NCBI GenBank assembly: GCA_013298205.1
Contig: JAAFJZ010000172.1
Coordinates: forward strand, 1-5,983
Length of the DNA stretch: 5,983 nucleotides
DNA from: Cytophagales bacterium
GTDB lineage: Bacteria > Bacteroidota > Bacteroidia > Cytophagales > UBA9547
Reading direction: 5' to 3'
Shown piece after piece: positions 1 through 5,897 of this stretch. Position 1 is the first letter of the stretch. Each line of letters begins with the position of its first letter. A program made the position numbers and the translations under genes. Below the pieces are notes generated by a model. That model had not been told where the DNA came from. It was given only the letters and a program-made list of their open reading frames with translations, and did no database searches.

Positions 1-1
1 T

Positions 2-925
2 GTTGATGCTTATGCAAAAGGCTTATTGTCGTCTGGTGCAATGAGTAATTCACCTGATAGGTTTGATGGTTATCATTCTGATGGTGCTTGTTGCAGACAC
101 GAAAGCGATAAAGGAAGACACAAGGATAATCTTCAAAGGTATGGGCAAGATAGAAGAGTTTATGAAAATTGGGCTGATGGTGATTGGAAAATGGCTGACA
201 GATTGATGTCGTTATTCCGTAAAAATGGAATAAGTGCAGACCATATTGGACCAATTTCATTAGGGTTTTGCCATAGACCTAAATTTCATCCTTTATCAAA
301 AGCCGAAAATTCTGCCAAAAACAATAGAATGAGTTTGAATGATGTTCAAGTTTTACTGGATGATGAAAAAACGGAACAAGTTGTTTCTTGGCATTCAAAA
401 TATTTATGGGATATACTCAAAAATAAAGTTGTTACAAATAAAGATGCTGTTAAATTGAGTGATTTGATGCGTAAAAATTTGCATCATATTTTGATTGTTT
501 TTTCAATGATTGATGAAAAAGGATATGGTAAATTTCTTTTACAGTTTCTAAATCCATCGTATTCGTTTTTTGACTATAAATTTGAAGGTTTTGACCCAAA
601 AACAGGGCTTTACAAAAAAGCTATTGCCAAAAAATTAGAGGGCAAAAATCAACAAAATAATATTGATAGATATTACAGAGTTGCTTTTGAAAAATTGCAA
701 GAATATAAAACTATTGAGAACAGAAAAGCTAACCTTTGGTCTGAAAAAACTATTGATACTGAACTTGAAAGACTTTTTCAGTTTTTGCAAACGGAAAAAG
801 TAAAACAAGCAAAAACGCAATTAGAAAATGTAATCAATAAGTTAGCTGAACTAAACGCTAAAAACTGGTGGTTTTTGCAAACAATTTTCATAGAAAGTTG
901 CAAAGTCAATTTCACTATGCATTAG
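2..925 (+). CDS. Type IIS restriction endonuclease, Alw26I/Eco31I/Esp3I-like, HNH-type (5'-truncated by window)
   Basis: The frame is open from base 2 with no credible start inside the window, so this is the C-terminal ~307 residues of a longer protein; a TTG at 26 is unlikely to be the start. The key block is ADHIGPISLGF (D at bases 239-241, H at 242-244), followed by a His/Cys-rich turn and NSAKNNRM (first N at 308-310). This is a beta-beta-alpha-metal (HNH) nuclease site. Asp and Asn are 23 residues apart, the same spacing I recall for D311 and N334, the reported active-site residues of Eco31I. About 227 residues follow the Asp, close to what Eco31I should have. Such enzymes cut double-stranded DNA a few bases outside GTCTC-type sites. 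The neighbours fit: an N6A and a C5 methyltransferase converge on it, as expected for an asymmetric target. Its last 24 codons overlap the C5 methyltransferase gene antisense. Its promoter lies outside the window, and the exact recognition site cannot be read from the sequence. Confidence 0.85.
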   Translation, partial: VDAYAKGLLSSGAMSNSPDRFDGYHSDGACCRHESDKGRHKDNLQRYGQDRRVYENWADGDWKMADRLMSLFRKNGISADHIGPISLGFCHRPKFHPLSKAENSAKNNRMSLNDVQVLLDDEKTEQVVSWHSKYLWDILKNKVVTNKDAVKLSDLMRKNLHHILIVFSMIDEKGYGKFLLQFLNPSYSFFDYKFEGFDPKTGLYKKAIAKKLEGKNQQNNIDRYYRVAFEKLQEYKTIENRKANLWSEKTIDTELERLFQFLQTEKVKQAKTQLENVINKLAELNAKNWWFLQTIFIESCKVNFTMH

Positions 926-2032
926 TTTTTCATAAGCAGAAGTAGCTTTGTAATTAGTAATCATTTCAAAATCTCCACTTCCTGTTTCGATTGCAGGCAA
1001 ACCTCCAATTGCTTGTTCAACAGTAATTGGATTTGGTAAATTTTCATCAGTAGCCGAAAATAGAATTTTGGGTGGATTAATTTTTTGTTTTTTTAGTGAG
1101 CCAACTATTATTACTCTTTTTCTTTTTTGTGGAACGCCATAATTTTCAGCATTTAGCTTAAAAGGAATATTTACGTTGTAGCCAATTTCTTCAAATGAAG
1201 CAATAATTTCTTTCATTGCATCTCCATTCCGCATAGTTAAAATTCCAAGTACATTTTCCATTACAAATATTTCTGGTTGTACTTCATTTACAACGTGAAC
1301 AAATTCTTTGAAAAGTTGATTGCGTTTATCATCGGGATTTCGCCATCCTGCATTAGAAAATCCTTGACAAGGTGGTCCGCCAATTACAACTCCAATTTTA
1401 TTTTCTCTTTTGGCAATTCCAATAATTTGGTCTTTCACTTCGGGCAAAGTAATGTCGCCTAAAATCAAATTGTTTCCAGTATCGTATTCGGTATGATTTT
1501 TTTTGAATGTTTCAAAGTAATTTTTTTCAATTTCGTTTGCTCCAATCAATTGAAATCCTTCCGATAAAAAACCCTCTGACATTCCACCTGCTCCTGCAAA
1601 TAAATCAATAAAAGATAAGTTTTCTAAATGCACTTTTAGTGTTTCTGCAATAGCTCTTGCAAGTAAAGTTGGAACTGCATTTCCTATTTGTTTGTATTGT
1701 GAAGTTTTACTACCATAAAAAACATAACTATCTTTAAATGATTGAAATCTTGCTCCTTCTCTTGTTGAAATAATACGGTTTTGTGTTGGGTGTAAATTGC
1801 AACCATTGCCCAATCTATTAAAATAAGTAGTAATGGTATAACAAGGTTTATTATTTTCTAAACGACCATAATAGGTTGTTCTTCCTCCAGATTTTCTAAT
1901 TTGTACAAGTCTTTGAGACGGAATTGTTTCAGGTATATTTTGCCAATTACCACCAGCAGGAATGTGTTTAGCCATTTCCCATTCAAGGTCGCTCAATTTG
2001 GGGGCAATGTGGTTATACAGTTTCTTGCTCAT
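851..2032 (-). CDS. Cytosine-C5 DNA methyltransferase with circularly permuted motifs
   Basis: This 393-aa protein transfers a methyl group from SAM to C5 of cytosine. The motif order is unusual. Residues 5-84 (LYNHIAPKLS, HIPAGGNW, YGRL, TITTYF) match the stretch that normally follows the target-recognition domain. Next come motif IX (STREGARFQSF, ~89-99) and motif X (KQIGNAVP, 114-121). Only then come motif I (DLFAGAGG, 143-150), motif IV (GGPPCQGFS, 218-226, catalytic C222), motif VI (MENV, 258-261), motif VIII (QKRKR, 302-306) and a short recognition region (~312-370). All catalytic motifs are intact, so the enzyme should be active. The ATG at 2032 overlaps the end of the upstream adenine methyltransferase gene by 20 bp, suggesting translational coupling. 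The 3' end overlaps the convergent endonuclease gene by 75 bp. It probably methylates one strand of the endonuclease site; the specificity is inferred from context. Confidence 0.96.
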   Translation of the reverse strand: MSKKLYNHIAPKLSDLEWEMAKHIPAGGNWQNIPETIPSQRLVQIRKSGGRTTYYGRLENNKPCYTITTYFNRLGNGCNLHPTQNRIISTREGARFQSFKDSYVFYGSKTSQYKQIGNAVPTLLARAIAETLKVHLENLSFIDLFAGAGGMSEGFLSEGFQLIGANEIEKNYFETFKKNHTEYDTGNNLILGDITLPEVKDQIIGIAKRENKIGVVIGGPPCQGFSNAGWRNPDDKRNQLFKEFVHVVNEVQPEIFVMENVLGILTMRNGDAMKEIIASFEEIGYNVNIPFKLNAENYGVPQKRKRVIIVGSLKKQKINPPKILFSATDENLPNPITVEQAIGGLPAIETGSGDFEMITNYKATSAYEKLMHSEIDFATFYENCLQKPPVFSV

Positions 2033-4004
2033 ATTGTATAGTATATTCGAGTTTCTTTGTTGTTCCTAATAAGTAATTAGTTTCTGCTTCAGACAATCCA
2101 TAAAGTTTGCAAATCAATACATCATTTGAAAGCCCATCATTTGAGAATTTTTCTACATCAATTTTGTCTAAATCTATAATTGGCAAACCATCCAACTCAT
2201 AATTATTTATATGATTGTTGCTACTTGTAATTTTAAATCGCCAATTTAGAAGTTCGCTATTAAAAATGTGATACAATTTTTTTAAATCTGAATTGCATCT
2301 TGTCGAGACAACATAATTACAAGAGTTTGCAAGAATATCCGTTTTTTCTGCAAAGGCAAATTTTAATCTTTTCTTTAAATCTACGTTAGAAATTTGCTGA
2401 CAAACTAAACGCTCTTTGTTGTAATCATTCACTTTAAAATCATCAGATTTTTTGTTTAAAAAGCCTTCAATTTCTACAAATTCTCCGTTTTTGTCTACTA
2501 CACTATTTTCAGAAATCATATTACCTCTAACTAATCTCCAACCTGTATTATTTGTAGTAATAAATGACTTAAATAATGTCAAATCCAACTCACCTCTTCG
2601 GTTTCTAATATATGAAAGGTCTTTTACCTTTTTTTGTTTTGATATTTTGGATAAAATTGACCAACCAATTTTATCAATTAATGGAATTTCAAAATTTGTA
2701 GAAAATATAGATTTTATGGTTTCAAAATCTACTTTAAATTTGGTTTTATCAACTTCAATTTCTATTTTATCTGTAGTTCCATTTTTTTGTAAATAAAAAA
2801 TCACTGTTGATTGTGCCACATTTTCAAATAAATTTGATGCTTCCGAATAATAGCGTATAAAATGAATTTTGTTTGATTTTAATAAATGTTTTCGCAGTTT
2901 TGACGAAGTCAAATCTGCGAAAATGGAAGATGGGCAAATAATGCCAATCTGACCTTTTGTTTTAGTTAAACGAAGTATCATTTCAATTGAAAGTTGATAA
3001 TAATTCAACATTCCCTCAATTGAATATTGAAACAATCCAGAGGTTCTGAAAAAATTAATTTCGTTTTGAATTTTATTTTGAAGATTTACAAAACATCCAT
3101 TTAATTTTTGCTCATCATCTTTTTTATTTGCTTTCAATAAATAATAGGGTGGATTTGAAAATACGGCATCAAAACCTCCATTTTCAAAAACACATTTAAA
3201 ATCATTTGAAAGGTCAAAGCTATTTTCTGTTTCTTGTAATAATGAAACTTTTGGAATTAAAGCATTACGATTTAAAATGTTTGTTTGTAACGCTTTGATA
3301 ATTTCATTATTGAGTGTTTCAAATTTTGAAATAATTTTACAACACAATACAGATAATGCGACATTATCAATATCAACAGCATACAAATTATTGCAAACAA
3401 TATTTTGTAAGGATAAATTATATTTATCTTGAAGAATCTCTAATGCTTCAAAATAGAACCGACCAGTACCAGAAGCAAAATCAAGACAAGTAATTGCGTT
3501 AGAAATTACTTGTTCTGTGATTGCATTTTGTATTGTTTTTTCAACTATTTCGTTAGTAATTTTTTTTAAAGTGTAAACTGCTCCAGTTTCTTTTAAGTAA
3601 TGTTTTGATTTTTTCCTTGTCAATTTTCCGTTAACAATTCCAAATTCAGAATTTAAAAATGAAACGTGTAAATCTTCAATTATTTGAGGAATATTGTCAA
3701 TATTTGCTTCAATTATTGCATCGCTTTTAATTGCAATTGTTGTTTCAAAAACAGATTTTAGTTGTTCGGAAAAATCATTAAATTTTGATTTAATGAAATG
3801 TGTAATAAGTGAATTGATTAAATCTTTATGCACTTTATAAGCTACATTTCTATCGTCTGTCAAAAGTAAATTCGCATTAATTGAATGAATTTCAATTTGA
3901 GAAACTGGCTTTATTTCATCAGTTTTTGAGAGAAAATTCTTTTGAATTTCTTGAGCAATTAATTGCTCTTCTTTGATTAGAAAATAATTAAAATTGTTGC
4001 TCAT
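2013..4004 (-). CDS. Adenine-N6 DNA methyltransferase, gamma class, Alw26I/Eco31I/Esp3I-like type II system
   Basis: This 663-aa protein should methylate N6 of adenine on the strand opposite the C5 mark. The motif order is gamma class: motif X-like GAVYT (141-145), SAM-binding motif I DFASGTGRF (175-183), an acidic motif II in YAVDID (~208-213), and catalytic motif IV NPPY (284-287). Residues ~450-615 look like a TaqI-type C-terminal recognition domain: RGNMIS, then CQQISN, a KTDILAN block, NSELLNWRF and a closing LPIID. The first ~135 residues carry no motif I recognise. I chose the ATG at 4004-4002, one base after the regulator's TAA; a longer frame to 4118 would only add 38 residues out of frame inside the regulator gene. 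The gene sits between the regulator and the C5 gene in one operon. Family assignment rests on the motifs plus the neighbouring HNH endonuclease; an Eco57I-like or other type IIG-type methylase domain is the alternative. Confidence 0.92.
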   Translation of the reverse strand: MSNNFNYFLIKEEQLIAQEIQKNFLSKTDEIKPVSQIEIHSINANLLLTDDRNVAYKVHKDLINSLITHFIKSKFNDFSEQLKSVFETTIAIKSDAIIEANIDNIPQIIEDLHVSFLNSEFGIVNGKLTRKKSKHYLKETGAVYTLKKITNEIVEKTIQNAITEQVISNAITCLDFASGTGRFYFEALEILQDKYNLSLQNIVCNNLYAVDIDNVALSVLCCKIISKFETLNNEIIKALQTNILNRNALIPKVSLLQETENSFDLSNDFKCVFENGGFDAVFSNPPYYLLKANKKDDEQKLNGCFVNLQNKIQNEINFFRTSGLFQYSIEGMLNYYQLSIEMILRLTKTKGQIGIICPSSIFADLTSSKLRKHLLKSNKIHFIRYYSEASNLFENVAQSTVIFYLQKNGTTDKIEIEVDKTKFKVDFETIKSIFSTNFEIPLIDKIGWSILSKISKQKKVKDLSYIRNRRGELDLTLFKSFITTNNTGWRLVRGNMISENSVVDKNGEFVEIEGFLNKKSDDFKVNDYNKERLVCQQISNVDLKKRLKFAFAEKTDILANSCNYVVSTRCNSDLKKLYHIFNSELLNWRFKITSSNNHINNYELDGLPIIDLDKIDVEKFSNDGLSNDVLICKLYGLSEAETNYLLGTTKKLEYTIQYEQETV

Positions 4005-4005
4005 T

Positions 4006-4317
4006 TTACTTTTTTTTAGTTCGTTGATATTCAATTTTTGCTTCTGCAACTTGCAAGATTTCAGAAAATGAACTTTCCTCCTGAATTTCATACGCAACAA
4101 CATCACTGTAAAAAGCAACTAAAAGTAAAGATTTTTCAACCCTAAAAATTTCTGCAATTTGTTCAATTAATATTACACTTGGTTTTCTTTCATCTCTCTC
4201 AATTTTACTTAATGTTGATTGGTCGATGTCAAGCAATGACGCAAGTTTTCTCAAAGGCATTTCTGCTTTTTCTCTCAACTGTCTGATTTGAGTTCCGATA
4301 GTGTCCAAATTTTGCAT
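4006..4317 (-). CDS. XRE-family helix-turn-helix regulator (controller-like protein) of the restriction-modification operon
   Basis: This 103-aa DNA-binding protein has a lambda-repressor/Cro-like domain at about residues 8-62: IGTQIRQLREKAEMPLRKLA, then the recognition helix around QSTLSKIERDERKPS. The ~40-residue tail (SFSEILQVAEAKIEYQRTKKK region) is predicted helical and ends in lysines. Small proteins of this type often precede methyltransferase genes and act as autoregulators or controllers. Its TAA is one base from the ATG of the adenine methyltransferase, so the two are co-transcribed and probably translationally coupled. A Bacteroidota-type promoter and a 13-bp palindrome lie just upstream, consistent with autoregulation. 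Unlike classical C proteins it is not in an operon with the endonuclease gene, which runs from the other side, so its main target may be methyltransferase expression. The start is the ATG at 4317-4315; the leader is A-rich with no Shine-Dalgarno sequence. Confidence 0.9.
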   Translation of the reverse strand: MQNLDTIGTQIRQLREKAEMPLRKLASLLDIDQSTLSKIERDERKPSVILIEQIAEIFRVEKSLLLVAFYSDVVAYEIQEESSFSEILQVAEAKIEYQRTKKK

Positions 4318-4319
4318 AG

Positions 4320-4369
4320 AAATATTTTATCTTGACAATTATTGTCCAAAAATAAGAAAAATATTTTAT
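4320..4369. repeat. Pair of 11-bp direct repeats flanking the operator
   Basis: The 11-mer AAATATTTTAT occurs at 4320-4330 and again at 4359-4369. One copy lies in the leader and one in the promoter spacer, on either side of the palindrome at 4334-4346. They could be secondary regulator sites or helix-bending AT tracts. Chance is a real alternative in sequence this AT-rich. Confidence 0.35.
4334..4346. promoter_or_regulatory. Palindromic operator candidate at the operon start site
   Basis: GACAAT-T-ATTGTC is a perfect inverted repeat with 6-bp arms and a single central base. It directly abuts the -7 box and would cover the transcription start and +1 region. A dimeric helix-turn-helix protein bound here would block RNA polymerase. 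The adjacent XRE-family regulator is the obvious candidate ligand, giving negative autoregulation. Binding itself is inferred. Confidence 0.55.
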
Positions 4370-4378
4370 TCAGCCAAA
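4347..4378 (-). promoter_or_regulatory. Bacteroidota-type promoter for the regulator-methyltransferase operon
   Basis: Read on the minus strand, TTTG (4378-4375) is followed by a 20-nt spacer and TATTTTTG (4354-4347). This fits the known Bacteroidota primary-sigma consensus of TTTG at -33, 19-21 nt, and TAnnTTTG at -7. Transcription would start near 4340, leaving a leader of about 25 nt before the ATG at 4317. A sigma70-like reading (TTGGCT, 17 nt, TATTTT) lies in the same place. The call is from pattern and position only. Confidence 0.65.
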
Positions 4379-4395
4379 GTTTAGTAAAATTTTTT

Positions 4396-4424
4396 GGGTG
4401 GTGGGTGGGCTTGGTACGTTGGGG
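4396..4424 (+). other. G-run tract with possible G-quadruplex potential
   Basis: The tract contains GGG at 4396-4398, GG at 4400-4401, GGG at 4403-4405, GGG at 4407-4409 and GGGG at 4421-4424. The first three G-triplets are closely spaced, but the loop to the last run is 11 nt, so the fit to a canonical G4 is imperfect. It lies about 18 bp upstream of the -33 box of the regulator promoter and stands out in an AT-rich background. Confidence 0.3.
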
Positions 4425-4488
4425 TGAAATTAAATGTGGTGCAAAAGCGTTGGCTTTGTGCCTTGGCTTGCACCTCTTTTAATTTTAC
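4424..4488. repeat. Long interrupted inverted repeat (hairpin) in the spacer
   Basis: GTGAAATTAAA (4424-4434) pairs with TTTAATTTTAC (4478-4488) at 10 of 11 positions. After a 3x3 internal loop, GGTGCAA (4438-4444) pairs perfectly with TTGCACC (4468-4474). The apical loop is 23 nt and itself contains AAAGC-GTTG-GCTTT. The length and symmetry make chance unlikely. No T-run follows closely on either strand, so a simple terminator is not indicated. A repeat-element end, a small structured RNA or a protein-binding hairpin are possibilities. Confidence 0.6.
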
Positions 4489-4502
4489 GAAGCGTTGGCT
4501 TT
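4445..4502 (+). repeat. 13-bp direct repeat, two copies
   Basis: AAGCGTTGGCTTT occurs at 4445-4457 and 4490-4502, 45 bp apart, with a partial copy (TTGGCTT) at 4463-4469 between them. The first copy lies in the apical loop of the long hairpin, and the second starts just outside its right arm. This suggests internal duplication within a repeat element. Confidence 0.5.
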
Positions 4503-4564
4503 TCTTTCGTCTTTTGTCGGATTGTCAATGATTGCAGGGTGTCTCTTTGGGTGTCGGCTAACGT

Positions 4565-4614
4565 AAAAGCATTTGTGCAGGGCGGAACTTGATAGCACGG
4601 TTGCCGCACAAAGC
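4565..4614 (-). terminator. Possible intrinsic terminator for the beta-class methyltransferase gene
   Basis: On the minus strand, about 27 nt after the methyltransferase stop, GCTTTGTGC (4614-4606) pairs with GCACAAATGC (4578-4569) with one bulged base. Inside it, GGC and AAC pair with GCC and GTT. The stem is followed directly by TTTT (4568-4565). The T-run is short and the stem is interrupted, so termination efficiency is uncertain. Confidence 0.4.
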
Positions 4615-4677
4615 ACTAAATCAAATAGAAAGCATAAAAGTTTAATTTAGCACGTCTGCCCGCCTTGCCACAAATGC
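4569..4677. repeat. Imperfect inverted repeat spanning the spacer and the 3' end of the methyltransferase gene
   Basis: GCATTTGTG (4569-4577) is perfectly complementary to CACAAATGC (4669-4677). The match continues imperfectly through GGCGG (4581-4585, left) and CCGCC (4660-4664, right), giving arms of about 17-18 bp separated by ~74 bp. The right arm lies within the last codons of the methyltransferase gene, encoding part of AFVARR. The left arm can alternatively pair with 4606-4614. Confidence 0.5.
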
Positions 4678-5892
4678 AATGTTGTGTGCCGTTTTTTCTT
4701 CGTCCTGTTCGTGAATTTCTATCTCAAAATCAAATATCCATTCTTCTCTTAGTCGCTGAATTACGGTATCAATTGCTAAGGTACTATTGTCAATGCCTAT
4801 CCATTCTCTTGAAAGCATATCAGAGGCTAAGAGTGTTGTTCCCGAACCGCAAAAACAGTCTAAGACCAAATCACCTTTATTTGATGATGTTTCTATAATT
4901 CGGTGCAATAAACTTAGATTTTTTTCAGTTGGATAACCTGTAACCTTAATATTTTGATTATAGGCATCTAAATAGTCTAGCCAAATGTCTTGGACGGGTA
5001 TGCCTTCACTTAAATCAAAATATACCTTTCTACGTGGATTACCCGTAGGAGACCAATACATTTCACCTTTTTTATCTAATTCTTCTAACTTTTCGGGTGT
5101 ATATTGCCAATGTTTTCCTTTGGGAGGCAACATTCCACGCCATATTTTGCCTGTTTCACCATTTCTTACGCCAGGTGCGTGAATAGGTACTTTCTTAAAT
5201 CTCCTGCCTGTTTCTTTTTCAATACAAGGATACTCTTTCAAAATTTTGTCTTCGTCCCATTCTTGAAAAGGTCTGTTCCAAGTATAATTATCAGATTTTG
5301 TATAAAAAAGAATATAATCCGAAATATTTCCGTAGGTTTTTCGGGTATAATTTTTAGAATTACATTTTTTACGTGAGATGAAATTACGAAAGTTTTTTGC
5401 ACCAAAAACTTCATCTAAAATCAATTTAATTTCAAAGACTGCGTTTCCGTCCAGATGCACATAAATAGAACCATCTTCTGCTAAAAGTTCTTTCAGCAAA
5501 ATAAATCTTTCACGCATAAATTCAATGTAATCTGCCCCTGTCAAAAGGTCTGTATAAGCATCTTTTTGATTTTTAGCGATAAATACACTGTTTGTAGCAT
5601 AAGGTGGGTCTATATAAATCAATTTCACCTTTCCTTTTACATTCTCATTGTTCAAGAGATGTGATAATGCTAAAAAGTTATCGCCGAAAAATAATTTCTT
5701 AAAATGTTGCGTTTGGGTGTGATTTTCAAAAAGGTAAGTTGCAAAATCAGGTTTCGTTTGTTCTGCTAAATCTAAAATTTCCCTTTCATTTTTTTTTCCT
5801 TCATATTGGATAGAAAAAGAGTTACTTGTTCCTTTCAAAACTTGTAAGGGAATAGACGACTGCCACTGATTTTTAGTATTTCCTGTTGCCAT
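4642..5892 (-). CDS. Beta-class adenine-specific DNA methyltransferase (DPPY type)
   Basis: This 416-aa protein is predicted to methylate adenine N6 using SAM. Motif IV, DPPY, is at 95-98 (IYIDPPYATNSVF). A target-recognition region (~170-310) contains SDYILFYTK, PGVRNGETGKIW and YFDLSEGIPVQDIW. GYPTEK (319-324) precedes motif I, FCGSGTT (347-353). IV before I is the beta-class order, shared by type III Mod proteins and many solitary or type II enzymes; DPPY favours adenine over N4-cytosine. I chose the ATG at 5892; a TTG at 5913 is possible but would overlap the upstream gene. That gene ends 5 nt away, so both are probably in one operon. The last ~15 codons overlap one arm of an inverted repeat in the spacer, so the tail (HNIAFVARRADVLN) may be an add-on. 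It differs in class from both methyltransferases of the neighbouring operon, so it probably belongs to a different system; its target is unknown. Confidence 0.94.
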   Translation of the reverse strand: MATGNTKNQWQSSIPLQVLKGTSNSFSIQYEGKKNEREILDLAEQTKPDFATYLFENHTQTQHFKKLFFGDNFLALSHLLNNENVKGKVKLIYIDPPYATNSVFIAKNQKDAYTDLLTGADYIEFMRERFILLKELLAEDGSIYVHLDGNAVFEIKLILDEVFGAKNFRNFISRKKCNSKNYTRKTYGNISDYILFYTKSDNYTWNRPFQEWDEDKILKEYPCIEKETGRRFKKVPIHAPGVRNGETGKIWRGMLPPKGKHWQYTPEKLEELDKKGEMYWSPTGNPRRKVYFDLSEGIPVQDIWLDYLDAYNQNIKVTGYPTEKNLSLLHRIIETSSNKGDLVLDCFCGSGTTLLASDMLSREWIGIDNSTLAIDTVIQRLREEWIFDFEIEIHEQDEEKTAHNIAFVARRADVLN

Positions 5893-5897
5893 TTTTA

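Larger units (their letters stand above)
4318..4641. other. Structured non-coding spacer between two minus-strand transcription units
   Basis: No convincing reading frame fills these 324 bases. The part nearest the regulator (4318-4380) is AT-rich and holds its promoter. The rest (4390-4615) is visibly GC-richer and contains a G-run tract, a long interrupted hairpin, a 13-bp direct repeat and a second hairpin that could terminate the beta-class methyltransferase transcript. The composition and the GGCTAACG-type words resemble intergenic repeat elements I associate with Bacteroidota genomes. That resemblance is from memory and unverified. Confidence 0.6.

Noticed and set aside
26..28. TTG at 26 as the endonuclease start
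   Set aside because: The frame is open to the window edge, and the part present corresponds to the C-terminal half of an Eco31I-sized protein, so the true start is upstream of the window.
860..876. Bidirectional terminator AAAAAC-TGGTG-GTTTTT between the convergent genes
   Set aside because: The stem has only one GC pair and lies inside both coding regions, so it is too weak to call.
2452..2796. Plus-strand reading frames inside the methyltransferase genes (for example 2452-2796, 1277-1462, 4665-4898, 5104-5376) and a minus-strand frame at 635-820 inside the endonuclease gene
   Set aside because: All lie opposite well-supported genes with intact catalytic motifs, and none shows a recognisable domain or independent start signals.
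4005..4118. An N-terminal extension of 38 residues for the adenine methyltransferase, starting at 4118
   Set aside because: It lies out of frame entirely within the regulator gene and is basic and low in motif content. The ATG at 4004, one base after the regulator stop, gives a typical coupled start.
4556..4690. Integron attC site or integron cassette boundary
   Set aside because: The ends GGCTAAC and GTTGTGT do not fit the RYYYAAC and GTTRRRY cores, and no integrase is present. It is kept only as an inverted-repeat element.
1915..5054. GTCTC-type sites as evidence of specificity: GAGACG at 1915, GAGACA at 2305, TGTCTC at 4540, GAGACC at 5049
   Set aside because: Four copies is roughly what base composition predicts. 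Since the system methylates its own sites, presence or absence here does not reveal which family member's site is used.
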